DNA from: Xenoacremonium recifei | Taxonomy: Eukaryota; Ascomycota; Sordariomycetes; Hypocreales; Nectriaceae | Assembly: GCA_012184525.1 (NCBI GenBank) | Contig: WOFQ01000003.1 | Location: 930,001-994,000 of the forward strand | Reading direction: 5' to 3' | Length of the DNA: 64,000 nucleotides | In this document: in pieces, positions 12,265-22,604 of the stretch | Numbering within the stretch: position 1 is the first letter of the stretch | Layout of the letters: every line of letters starts with the position of its first letter | Program-made: the position numbers and the translations under genes | The notes under the pieces: generated by a model | What the model saw: only the letters and a program-made list of their open reading frames with translations | What the model was told of the DNA's origin: nothing | Databases searched by the model: none

Positions 12265-13473
12265 CTACACCAACACAACGCTCTCACTCGTATCATTTTG
12301 ACCCCTCCTAACACCATTTTCTGTGTAAGACGCATCCACGTCTTCGACTACCTGCCGACCCCTGAAGTTTGCCATGCACGACTCCGCCTTGGCCCTGAGC
12401 CGAACTGCGTACCAGTCTGGAAGCAATCGCAGCACGGCCAACATCGAGCCCGCGCCAGGGACGATGACCTTGCCGCTACGGCCGGTTAGCACCTGCTTAA
12501 CCACTGCGTCTGCGACCGTCTCCGGCTCAACCTGCGGCAACACAAACGACCATGGCTGATCATACCCGGCGAAGAGGGCAGTCCGCGTATGGCCGGGATG
12601 CACCAACACCATCCGGACCTTGGGTGCCTTGTACCGGGTGGTCAGCTCAGCCGTGAGGCCCTCGTGAAATGAGAGCGCAGCTGCCTTGGAGGCTCCGTAG
12701 TCGACCATGTTGGGAATCGTGAGCCACGCTGCGTAGGACGTGACCGTGACGACCATGCCATGATTACTCTCGACAATGCTGGGGAGGAACTCCTGCACTA
12801 TCCAGAACTGCGCCAGCGTGTTGACGTCGAATGTAAAGCGAACGTCACCGGCTGAAGAATCCAAGACGGTCTTCCCCCGGGCTACACCGGCATTATTGAT
12901 GAGCACTGTCGGTTCGCCTACCTGGGCCCGGATCTTGCCCGCCACGGCGGCCACGTTCTCTCGTGACCTTATGTCGCAGAGGAAGTGGTGGACGTTAGAC
13001 GCTGTTCCTCCCAACCAACACCGACTCAGTCAGTGCTCAATTATCTTGACGCACAAGGGGTTAAGAGGGCAAGACGCACGTGTAGCGAATGACATGGGCT
13101 GGATATCCAACACAACCACCGTAATTCCCCGCTCAGCGAACAACCTCACCATCCGCCCGCCGATCCCACCTGCGCCGCCTGTCACCAACACCACCTCGCG
13201 GGTCCAGTCGTACTCATCCTCAACCCAGTTGTTGCGAGCGCGATCCGACAGCCAAACGCTGGCGGTGCGGGCGAGAGCTAAGAAAAACAGCGTGCGCAGG
13301 CGCAGCGCTGCCGTGGGGTGCAGGATGGCGATGTCCTGGCCGCGCTTGGTGAGGCGGGCTAGGAGGACTAGGGGCAATAGAAGTGATGGGTTGAGCGTGG
13401 TCCGGCGTAGAAGACGGAGGATGACATCGAGGCAGAAGCCTTCGCGGGGGATGAGGCCCTCGTGGAAAGGCAT
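12265..13473 (-). CDS. Short-chain dehydrogenase/reductase, membrane-associated (retinol-dehydrogenase-10 / 17-beta-HSD11-like)
   Basis: Minus strand, two exons (13473-13080, 13001-12265), 376 residues. The protein has an N-terminal hydrophobic segment (LLLPLVLLARL, residues about 31-41), then the classical SDR core. The core shows the cofactor motif VTGGAGGIGGRM, INNAGVARG, the catalytic serine in TVTSYAAW, and the YGASKAA active-site Tyr/Lys pair. The order and spacing match lipid-droplet or ER SDRs that act on steroids, retinoids or fatty alcohols. Splicing joins ATPSNVHHFLCDIRS, matching the usual strand carrying Asp at the adenine pocket. LDIQ after the first strands suggests NAD rather than NADP preference, which is an inference. 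The real substrate is not deducible. Confidence 0.85.
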
Positions 13474-14396
13474 GTCTGGCTTCTGAGAATCCCGGTAATG
13501 ATGGTAAGTTCCTCAAGGCTGATTAATTATGGTGTCGAAGCCACTCATGGGAATCAAATGCGGCCAGCTTGAGCTTCTCTCATCGCGGTTGGTTGCTGCA
13601 AGGGCGATGGTGAGTTGTCAACCCGTGTAAGTGAAAGTGGGCTATCGGACGAGAAATACTGCCCGGCCCTCGATGCCTCTTAAGATATCTTCACTGCCAA
13701 AGAGATGATAAATCCGCGAACCAGATAAATATTCCGCCGCGGTTTCCATGCAAGCTGCATGTGCTACGTGCTGCCGAGGTTGCAATGCGACGTTGAAGCT
13801 GTTCATGATATGAGGTCCGAGGCCCAGGCTTGGTGCGGGGTCGCGGCGAGGAATCCGGGGTAAGTCAGTTAAGCGACGGCTATTCTGATATTGCATAGTG
13901 AAAGAGGTCGGTTAAAACTGGGAACTCTGCTTTTATGTGGTTTATCAACACACTGGAATCAGTATTCTTCGTTTTGAGTTGCAGAGAAGCCATAATTGGT
14001 GGTTGAGGTTCTAGGGTAGGCAGGATTCGAACATCCACCAATAACACCGCAGAGAACCACAGCAGAGGATCACAACCAACGACCAACCCTTTATATTCTA
14101 TTATTATGCCTATTTCTTTCGTAGGGGTTGAGTGCTCCCATAGTAAGTAATTTTAGATAGAGATTGAGATCCAAACATATCTTTTTCGGAGGTTTCGCGT
14201 TCGAATTCCCGTCTGAGGTAATCAAATCAAAGATCAATTTGACACTGCCAGTGACCCGCCATTTGGACCTATGTGACAGTTTTCTCGCGCTTTGACGATC
14301 AATAAATGCATATCTGTGGATGCTATATCTTGTTTAAAGAAGCCTTTGTCGTATAATAACGATCGTGAACGCAAGTTGGCCTAGCTCGCAGCTCAC
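13474..14396. other. Intergenic, AT-rich in its right half
   Basis: The left part is the presumed promoter of the SDR gene. From about 13.88 to 14.36 kb the DNA is notably AT-richer than its surroundings. It contains two GTTCGAAT tRNA T-loop-like motifs in opposite orientation (about 14026-14035 and about 14208-14216), but no complete tRNA cloverleaf could be folded. No coding sequence was found. Confidence 0.45.
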
Positions 14397-15327
14397 TTAC
14401 ACCAAGTTGATACCCACCGCGAGACCCATCACCAACGACACACCCAAACCCCAGTTACAACTCAACGCCGCAACTCCATTGCCCAAACCTGGTCCGCCTT
14501 TCTTGCTATCACTTCCACTGTCACCGCTGCTCCCGGAGTTACCATCACTTCCAGAGTCACTATTATCGCCAGAGTCGCCGCTGTCTCCGGTATCGACCTG
14601 GGTTGCCTCTCCTGGCGCAAAGAGCACCCCGACTTTGTCCGCTGCGGCCGCGTCAATCTCCTCTGGTGAAAGCAATTTATTGTTCAAGGAATTGCATGAC
14701 GGTCGGCTGTCGTTACTTTCGATGCTATTTGTGACGGCTATTGGGACGTCGAAGATGGTGTAGTAGTTTGTGCCGTTGAGGCGGAAATTCTGGCGGATGG
14801 ATATCTGCTGGGTTGTTAGTCTGACCTGAGGACAGTCTTTTTATCAACGGCCAAATCACATTGTAATTGCCCCGATCACTATCACTGCTTGTTGGTGAGC
14901 CATTTCCGACGAGGCAGTCCGGCCATTCCCAGTTGACGTGCTTGACGGTGCTGCTGGGTTCCTGTTCCATGATCTCGGTCCCGTTATCGATCGTGAAGTT
15001 CCGTCCAGTGTCATAACTATACAGGAACATGGTGATATTGAAGATCTGACTTGGACTGTCATCGGGATACGGCGGTAGCGATAGCTTCCCGTCGGCTGTG
15101 ACATCGATGGCTACCTGCAATATATCTTTCCAACAGTCAACGGGCATATTCTGGTTCGTTAATCTTGCAAAGTACGTACCCCCTCCAAGCGGAGTATTGG
15201 GCTGGGGCGCATCTAGAATCACAAACCCGGGCGTGAAAATCTGGCCGTTGGAGATTGTGAAGTTCAACGCGAGCGACTGGCTGGCCAGCAGCATCAGGGC
15301 CGCCAGCGCAGGCCGTGGAACGATCAT
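14397..15327 (-). CDS. Probable GPI-anchored secreted glycoprotein of unknown function
   Basis: Minus strand, two exons (15327-14860, 14807-14397), 292 residues. The predicted N-terminus (MIVPRPALAALMLLASQSLA) is a signal peptide cleaved before LNFTISNGQIFTPG. The middle holds several N-glycosylation sites (NFT, NIT, NGT, NDS). A low-complexity linker of Gly, Asp and Ser repeats precedes a C-terminal hydrophobic tail (CNWGLGVSLVMGLAVGINLV). That tail, with small residues before it, is what a GPI transamidase recognises. The overall pattern resembles fungal cell-surface proteins with a conserved secreted N-terminal domain and a disordered stalk, but I cannot name the domain. The TTG-initiated extension to 15432 is ignored because only the ATG at 15327 gives a signal peptide. 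The acceptor is a CAGCAG tandem, so two isoforms differing by one Gln are possible. Confidence 0.72.
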
Positions 15328-16443
15328 GGACTGTTCTAGGCTGGCCGCCCAAAGAGGCCAAACAACGGAATATGCACGAAGAAAAGAAGATGAGATGGAG
15401 ATCTTGCGGGCTGCATTCTGGGCCAGCTTCAAATCCTTCTAGACACACTCAACAAGCAGCGCAGATGACGGCGGTCACACACTGGCCCCCTGAAATTAAC
15501 CTAGAGATGGGGGCATGTTTCTGGTTTCTAGGCAATGCAGCGAGCGAGATGAGACGAGAGCAGTCTAAGCCAAAGCGGGATGAGGTTTGACGGAAGAATA
15601 GCCTCCATGCCGCCCAGCGACGTCCAAGGTCTCAACGATCAGAGCTGGAGTGTCTGGCTTGCTTGACGTCAATGCGACGTCTTCCCGGATGCCAACTCGG
15701 CCGAAACTTGAAACCCAGCGTCCTTCCAGATGGTGACAGCCCTGACAGGCTCGGTAGGAACCAGCGGGCCGAGCGTGATGGGTGCAGCAGGGATCGTCAT
15801 TTGGCCAAGCTCGCTAGCCGGCGCAGGGACTCGGGTCTACGAGAGCCTAAAGAAGAGGCCGCACACTCGCTCGCAATTATCCGGGAAGGATGGAGGAGCA
15901 GCGGCGGAGAGAGTCTCGAATTCATTCTGGTAGACGTGAAGTTGCAGAACGCAGATCGATCGGTTGTGGCGGGCGGGCGGGCTTGAACTGAACTGGACAG
16001 GCTCCGCTTCTGGAGTCCGCCGTGGGGCAACCGTTCAGCGTGGTTCCTGCCCTGGCCGGCGCTCTCCGACGCTTCTAACAGATGATCCAGAAGCCTAAGG
16101 CTAGCTTCGCAGCAGCTCACAATTGGAACCTCAGGCTAGAACTGACAGGCTACCCAAGATACGGCGCGGCTCCGCTTTCTCCGAACCACCTCGTTGGACT
16201 ACGCTTCATCAATTCAACCCAACGACTGCACCGCTTCGAGAATCAAGTCAGCCCAGTCTGGAGAATCCTTTCGCAGATCCACCGAGTCACCCTTGAGAAC
16301 CGATTGGCGCCTTGAACCCCCGAGCGTGCTCCCTGGTATCCGAGCCTTCGCCGTGACTGACTGATCCGGAGCCGCCTGCTGTTGTATTCAACGACTGAAT
16401 AGCAATCTGTTGGGTGGCCACCCAACGTACGTTAACGTCGAAG
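15328..16443. promoter_or_regulatory. Divergent intergenic region between GPI-protein and PsuG-PsuK genes
   Basis: About 1.1 kb separate two start codons pointing outwards, so both promoters should lie here. Several short frames (15663-15986, 15797-16120) overlap on both strands and show no family features. No repeat or RNA gene was seen. Confidence 0.5.
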
Positions 16444-19072
16444 ATGGCTACGAGGTTATCGAACCTCCTAGCCCAGCACGGATCCGCGCTTCGTCAACTG
16501 CGGCGGAGCGGGAGAGTTGCTGCACGATGGACCACCTGTTCTGGTGTCGTCTCGGGATGTGCTCAGCGCCGGCTTTTGACTGCCGCTAGTTCGCCACGGC
16601 TTTCGGCTCTCAAGGAACTACTGCAGGTCTCAGAGGAAGTATCCGAGGCTATCGCGACTAACAAGCCCGTGGTGGCCCTGGAATCGACCATCTACACCCA
16701 TGGTGCTTTAGGGAATGACCTTGCTCAAGAGCACTCTGATCTAGTCCGTAGCCATGGAGGCATACCCGCCATCATTGCCATTGTTGATGGCGTCCCTAAA
16801 GTTGGCGCTTCTGCCGAGGAAATCGTGCGCATGATTGAGAGCGGCAGTGCGACAAAGGCTTCGAGGAGGGATATCGCATATCTCGTAGGCATGGTAAGCT
16901 CGTGATGCTTCCCACCCTACCTACGTACACCTTGGAGCCTTGTGCCACGGCCCTCACCAAAAACCATCTACCAACCTTGCTTTATTCACCTTTCGGTCCA
17001 TAGACATAGCTGACGGGAGTATAGGGCTTGACCGGTCGCAAGATTCATGGCGGGACAACTATCGCAGGCACAATGGTCTTGGCCCGGTTAGCTGGCATCC
17101 GTGTCTTCGGTACTGGGGGTCTTGGTGGTGTTCACCGCGGCGGTGAAGTCTCGATGGACGTCTCAGCTGATCTCACGGAGCTTGGCCGCACGAGGGTAGC
17201 CGTCATCAGCAGTGGTTGCAAAGGCTTCCTCGATATTCCGCGAACGCTGGAGTATTTGGAAACTCAAGGCTGTCATGTTGCCACGTTCGCTGACGGGAGG
17301 TCGGGAAAGATTGACTTCCCTGCGTTCTGGGCCCGTGATAGCGGTGTTAAGAGCCCTGCCGTCGTCCAGAATGAGAGGGAAGCGGCAGCTATCATCTTTG
17401 CTCAGGAGAAGCTGGGAATCGAGTCAGGCATGCATTTTGCTAACCCCATTCCTGAGGAATTCGGAATCCCCGCCTTGCAGATGCAGGCAGCCATTGAGCT
17501 TGCTGTGCAAGAAGCGACTGAGAAGGGCTTCACTGGAAGCTCTAATACTCCCTACATCTTGCAGCGGCTAAAGGAGCTTGTGGGCGACAGAGCCGTCACC
17601 GCGAACAAAGCTTTAGTGAGGTCCAATATCATCAGAGCCACTAACATCGCCGTTGAGCTCTCTCAGTTGATGTCGTCCGAATCGACGTCGATCCCGGCAT
17701 CGTAAGTGCGAGGTCGGTTGGGTCATAGTCTGGATTAGTTCTGATTGTAGCGATAGCAATATATTTCCTGTTTCCTCGAGCCCCAGTCCGCCACCGCCCT
17801 CACAAGATACCGAAGCGCCCTCAAAGAGCAAAGCCAACATCCTAGTCGCCGGTTCTGTTGCTCTCGACTTGAGTTGTGACTATGCTGACCCAAGGTCTGG
17901 AGAAATTGCACCAGCGCTACATACCAGCAATCCGGCGTGTATCAGCCAGTCCATTGGAGGTGTTGGCCATAACGTCGCACTTGCAGCGCATCTGGTTAGC
18001 AACAAAGCCAGTGTCCGACTCTGCAGCATGATTGGAGACGACGTGTGAGTGCTCCTCGGCGAAACAGCTACTTGTATAAACTGACTAGGATAGGGCCGGC
18101 TCCACGGTCCTATCGTCCCTGAAGGCATCTGGCCTCGACACCACATACATTCGACAACTAGGTCAAGGATACCACACGGCCAATCGCACAGCTCAATATG
18201 TGGCCATCAATGATGCAAACAAGAACCTGGTTATGGCGATGGCCGATATGGGGATCTTCTCGCATCATTCGTTCCCGGAGTACTGGAAATCGGCCGTCGC
18301 GGGCACCAAGCCCGAGTGGTTGGTCGTCGACGGTAACTGGAGCGACAAGGACATCCGCGCCTGGATCAAAGCCGGTCAGGACCACGCCTGCAAGGTGGCT
18401 TTCGAGCCCGTGTCGACAGCCAAGTCGATGAACCTCTTCTGTCCGCAGCGCGGCCACCCGAAGCTTCGGGTCTTCCCGGAACCGACCGTCGACCTCGCCT
18501 CGCCCAACAGCTTCGAGCTGGAGGCCATGTACACGGCCGCGAGGAACAACGGTTACTTCGACTCTCCAGAATGGTTCGATGTGATTGACGCCTTCGGCAT
18601 GCGCGGCGCCCGCGAGCGTTTCGTGCACCTCACTTCTGCGGAGCTGACCGACGCTGGGGTACCTGTGCAGTCCATCCAGCTGCTTCCGTATATCCCTACG
18701 ATTGTCACGAAGCTCGGATCGAAGGGTGTGCTTCTGACGACAATTCTCGGGCGCGAGGATCCGCGATTGAAGGATCCAGATGCGGATCAGTTCATTCTGG
18801 CTCGAAATCGGGAGGATCACCCCAGCGTAGGAGGCGTGTACATGAGACTTTTCCCCGTTGCAGAGAAGGTCGAAAACATTGTCTCGGTCAACGGGGTTGG
18901 CGACACGTTCCTCGGAGTTCTGGTGTCGGGTCTTGCGCAAGGCGGGAGGGTCGAGAATTTGATCGATGTCGCCCAGCAGGGTGCTGTCTTGTCGCTGAAG
19001 TCCCGGAATTCAGTGAGTCCGGATCTCAACCGTTTGGAGAAAGATTTGAGCTATGCAGCCGCGCAGCGATAG
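16444..19072 (+). CDS. Bifunctional pseudouridine-5'-phosphate glycosidase / pseudouridine kinase fusion
   Basis: Four exons (16444-16893, 17025-17701, 17751-18044, 18094-19072), 799 residues. The N-terminal half is PsuG, which splits pseudouridine 5'-phosphate into uracil and ribose 5-phosphate. Its hallmarks are VALESTIYTHGA, KASRRDIAYLV with the catalytic Lys, GGTTIAGTM, FGTGGLGGVHRGGE, DVSADLTEL and GFLDIPRTLEYLETQG. The C-terminal half is a PfkB-family kinase like PsuK, which makes that substrate from pseudouridine. Its hallmarks are ILVAGSVALDLS, GGVGHNVALAAH, GDDVAGS and the anion-hole/catalytic motif NGVGDTFLGVL. A proline-serine linker (SSSPSPPPPSQ) joins the halves. The N-terminus (MATRLSNLLAQHGSALRQLRRSGRVAARW) resembles a mitochondrial presequence. 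The frame open from 16414 begins with GTG, so the ATG at 16444 is preferred. The two activities together salvage or clear pseudouridine from RNA turnover. Confidence 0.92.
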
Positions 19073-19130
19073 CATCTTCCTGTGTAGAATGGTTGCGGAT
19101 TGTGTGTGTGTGAAGAGGAGAAGGCGAGGA

Positions 19131-19360
19131 TTTGGTTAGGGTTATGTTATTTTCAGCCTTGTTTTCCAGAAATCGCATTTGATTGGTCGCAAACTTGATT
19201 GAACACAGGGATTTCAAGGGTTAGGGTTACGGTGCTTCAGCCTGATTTAAGAAATCGATTCTGATTGGTTTGCAACTTGACGTTGAAGAGCAGAACAACG
19301 GGATTTCAAGGGTTAGGGTTATGCAGCTCAGCCTTGTCGGGGAAATAAGATTTCATTGGA
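19131..19360 (+). repeat. Three-copy degenerate tandem array with telomere-like TTAGGGTTA motifs upstream of UTP18
   Basis: Three imperfect units of about 85-92 bp follow one another in the 442-bp gap between the PsuG-PsuK stop and the UTP18 start. Each unit carries TTAGGGTTA (19136, 19221, 19313). Each then has TCAGCCT (19153, 19237, 19328) and a GATTGG/CATTGG, i.e. a reversed CCAAT box (19181, 19263, 19354). Units also share GGGATTTCAAGGG before the TTAGGG. TTAGGGTT is the reverse complement of the AACCCTAA site bound by Tbf1-type Myb factors in yeasts, and CCAAT is the HAP-complex site. A promoter role for UTP18 is an inference from position and motif identity. Confidence 0.8.
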
Positions 19361-19514
19361 CAAGACCCCTCCACCCCACTTTTCGCTCTTTCCGTTACGA
19401 CCATCCCGCTCATGCAAGGCTGCAGGTCCCTCTAAAAAAAAATTCCCAGAGCTCACTAAATTTTGCTGCACCTTCCAACCCGCACCTCACACCGTCGCCA
19501 TTCAGCCGCCCACC

Positions 19515-21263
19515 ATGGCGCCACCACAAGACGAAGACATGTCGGACCAAACCTCATCAGAAAGCGAGTTCGAATCCGAAATCGAGGATGTTCCAGCTAA
19601 AGGGAAGCCGACCATCGCGCTGTACGACAAGGACTCTGACGAAGAAGAGCTGGAGCGACTCGTTCTGGGCAATAAGGCAAGCTTCAGGACTCAATTGTTC
19701 CAAGATGATGGGCTTTTCGACTCGACATACGACGCGAGCGGCAAGGAGCTTCAGTTGGTAGAGCAGGATAACGCAGGCTTGGAAGATATTGAAGATGCGG
19801 ATCTGTTCATGTTCGACACCGGCCCGAGTTCAGGTGTGGCTCAACTTCCCAAGACCGAGAAGAAGGACGATGCGAACGCCCCCGCCTGGGAGGACAGCGA
19901 CGACGAGAGGCTGGCCGTTTCTCTTGCGGGCGTCTCGAGACTACGAAAACTCCGAATTACGGAAGCGGAGGATATGGTTAGCGGCGCGGAGTACAGCCGA
20001 CGGTTACGACAACAATACCTGAAGCTCAACCCCCTACCAGCATGGGCAAGGGAAGCTGAGGGTCGTCCCACTAAGAGGCGCCGGAGGTCGTCTGCGGCGT
20101 CGAACTCTTCGGACAACTCTGACAGCGATACCGACTCAGAAGTCTCGGCACAGCCGCTTGAGAAGTTCCTCCGCGATGTCAACCGACTGGCTGGCCTGGG
20201 TTCGAATAAGAAGCGACGACTGCGACCCGAAGTAATCGACATCCAGAGAACGCGAGAGATCCCCGACAAGCACAAAGCGCCTGTGACTTGCCTCTCCTTC
20301 CATCCCGAATACCCAGTCCTCCTCTCCTCGAGCACAGCCTCCGTACTCTACCTCCACCACATTGCTCCCGAAGCGCACCCCACGCCTAACCCGCAACTGA
20401 CCTCCGTCCAAGTGAAGCAGGTGGATGTCCGGAGGGCTGAGTTCATGTACCCCAAGGGCGACAAGATCTTCTTCGCAGGCCGCCGGAAATACTTCCACCA
20501 CTGGGACCTGCAGTCGGGTGTGGTGCAGAAGACGACTCAGATCCTGGGACACCGACTGGAGCACAAGACTATGGAGCGGTTCAAGTTGAGCCCTTGTGGG
20601 AGGTACATGGCGATTGTGGCGTCGACTCGGAAGGGCGGTGGCATCATCAATATCCTCAGCACGGTGACGATGCAGTGGATTGCAGCGGCGCGGCTATCGA
20701 GCAATAACGGCATTGCAGACTTCGCCTGGTGGAGCACCGGAAACGGCATGACGATTCTCGGCAAAGACGGCCAAGTAGGCGAATACAGCATGGAAACGCG
20801 CTCGTTCCTCGGCATCTGGCATGATGAGGGCTGCGTGGGCGGTATTGTCCTCGCCCTCGGCGGCCACCAGGGCCCAGCGTACCTCGGCGACGACCGCTGG
20901 GTGGCCATCGGCTCCAACAGCGGCATCACGAACATCTACGACCGCAACACACTCCTCATAGCGCACGGCGATACCCTCTCCATCACTGAACGCCCTACCC
21001 CTACCCGCACGTTCGAGCAGCTCGTCACGCCGGTCACACACATCGCCTTTGCGCCGGACGGCCAGCTGATGGCATTCGCAAGTACGCATAAGAAGGACGC
21101 GCTGCGGCTGGTGCATCTGCCCAGTTGTACGGTGTATCGAAACTGGCCGACGGAGCAGACGCCGTTGGGGAGGGTTTCGGCGGTGGCGTTTGGACGGGGG
21201 AGTGATTTGTTGGCGGTTGGGAATGATAGTGGGAAGATTCGGTTGTGGGAGATTAGGAGTTAG
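19515..21263 (+). CDS. UTP18: U3 small nucleolar RNA-associated protein 18 (UTP18), WD40 protein of the SSU processome
   Basis: Single exon, 582 residues. UTP18 belongs to the UtpB subcomplex of the small-subunit processome and acts in the nucleolus on early 18S pre-rRNA processing. The N-terminal about 240 residues are acidic and disordered (DEDMSDQTSSESEFESEIED, then EDSDDE). They contain the conserved EYSRRLRQQYLKLNP and WAREAEG stretch typical of UTP18, followed by a basic patch RPTKRRRR. From residue about 255 a WD40 propeller begins with HKAPVTCLSFHPEYPVLLSSS. It includes FAGRRKYFHHWDL, the family-typical KMERFKLSP-like segment (MERFKLSPCGRY), and ends in LLAVGNDSGKIRLWEIRS. The frame continues upstream to a TTG at 19356, but the ATG at 19515 has a CACCATGG context and is the first ATG. 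Confidence 0.93.
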   Translation: MAPPQDEDMSDQTSSESEFESEIEDVPAKGKPTIALYDKDSDEEELERLVLGNKASFRTQLFQDDGLFDSTYDASGKELQLVEQDNAGLEDIEDADLFMFDTGPSSGVAQLPKTEKKDDANAPAWEDSDDERLAVSLAGVSRLRKLRITEAEDMVSGAEYSRRLRQQYLKLNPLPAWAREAEGRPTKRRRRSSAASNSSDNSDSDTDSEVSAQPLEKFLRDVNRLAGLGSNKKRRLRPEVIDIQRTREIPDKHKAPVTCLSFHPEYPVLLSSSTASVLYLHHIAPEAHPTPNPQLTSVQVKQVDVRRAEFMYPKGDKIFFAGRRKYFHHWDLQSGVVQKTTQILGHRLEHKTMERFKLSPCGRYMAIVASTRKGGGIINILSTVTMQWIAAARLSSNNGIADFAWWSTGNGMTILGKDGQVGEYSMETRSFLGIWHDEGCVGGIVLALGGHQGPAYLGDDRWVAIGSNSGITNIYDRNTLLIAHGDTLSITERPTPTRTFEQLVTPVTHIAFAPDGQLMAFASTHKKDALRLVHLPSCTVYRNWPTEQTPLGRVSAVAFGRGSDLLAVGNDSGKIRLWEIRS

Positions 21264-21459
21264 TTGGGGTTTTAATGAAAATCTGTGACATTTTTATTGA
21301 TGAATCTTCCTGTTTCTATTCCATGCAGTCATGTCGTGGTATTGTACTCGTCCTTCTAAGTCCTCCCAGTCCTGACAACCTCTCTGAGCCGCCTGCCCCT
21401 GATGCCAAAGGGCAACAATTTGCAGCATAGAGCATCCTGCTGCTCTGTTATCCTCCAAC

Positions 21460-21928
21460 TCAAGAAATGAATGTCTCAAGTAGCGCTCTCAGGGGACTGT
21501 AGACCGGGATCTCGTCTTTGGGAAAGTACCGATAGTTGTTCCTAGTGTACTCGAGGAGCTTGCGATGGCTGGGGAAGAGGATGACGTCCTCGGGTCGATC
21601 CTTGGCCTCCAGGAACTGAGCGACGTTGACGTGTACAGCAAACAGTGCCTGATTAAGGAGCGTCAGTAACAGCATGAGAAATTGGGCAATAGGTTGACAT
21701 ACCTTGCGGCACTGTGTCTTGCTGGGCAGTTCGCCGTTGAGGCCGAGATCTCGACAGAGCCTTTGCCAGTCGGCAAGGTCACCTTCGCCGGTATAGTACT
21801 GGACTTCGGCTTTCTCGTGTCGAGTCAGCTTCATCTTGGTTAGTTCACTTCTCTCCAAGAGCAACAACAGCATGCGGATGGTTAGAGGGCAGACTAACCT
21901 TGTTTTTCTTACTTTTGGTGCGAGTCAT
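21460..21928 (-). CDS. Small basic protein of unknown function
   Basis: Minus strand, three exons (21928-21899, 21834-21703, 21648-21460), 116 residues. All introns are phase 0 with GT/AG ends, and the joined protein reads smoothly: a lysine-rich start (MTRTKSKKNKMKLTRHEKAE), YYTGEGDLADWQRLCRDLGL, then KTQCRKALFAVHVNVAQFLE and LLEYTRNNYRYFPKDEIP. I recognise no domain. The well-formed exons and protein-like composition suggest a conserved fungal gene. It converges on UTP18 with about 200 bp between stop codons. The first exon is only 30 nt, so an alternative start at the Met that opens exon 2 (21834) is conceivable. Confidence 0.75.
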
Positions 21929-22604
21929 GGTGCTGAAAGTCTTCGCAATCGTGGATTCAGGCTCGACGAAGGACTCCCACAACAGTAATATGCCAATATT
22001 CCCAGGGGAATGAATATATAGAAGAGTATGTGCGTGCGAAGAACACGTCAGAGCTCGCGACGATATGTAACTGGGAAAATTCAGATGCAAGTTTCCGGGC
22101 TGGGTGACACGTATTTATGCCCACGAAAAATTCTGCAGGAGCAGGAGCGACTGTAGGCAGAACAACGAATCATTCTGCGCTCCGTTTGGCTCTTTCGCGT
22201 TCGTGAATCAGGCCAAACGGAGGCGGTCAGGGTGCAGGAGGGCAGTGAATCTTTGTTGTCAAGATACAGTGACGTAGCATGTCGGGAATCAAAATTGGAA
22301 GGAAGACATGCTGCCTGGCTCCGTAAAAGAACAGTATTCATGGGCAAGTGTTATCGCGACGTTTGCAGTCGTGGTTCATTAATTCGCTTTGGGTCCAAAG
22401 TCTTCGGCCACGAAGCAATCACACTTACAAACGAATCACTTCGTCTTTTTCACAAATACCGAAGTTAATACGACAAAACACGTCCGTCTTCCCAGCGCCT
22501 TGATGATGAAGACCTAGAAAGGTTAAAGGACCTTGAAAAGGCTTCTCTCCATCGCATCGTTCACATCCACCAACACATATCCCACTGGGAAGACCTTTTG
22601 CGCC

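Noticed and set aside
14020..14100. Minus-strand tRNA-like sequence with GTTCGAATCC and a partly pairing acceptor stem (AGGGTTG with CTACCCT)
   Set aside because: The T stem has two mismatches and no credible anticodon arm can be folded; at best it is a decayed tRNA relic, so it is not annotated.
19356..19514. N-terminal extension of UTP18 by 53 codons
   Set aside because: It begins at TTG and would read through the tandem array's last box and leader; the ATG at 19515 has an ideal context.
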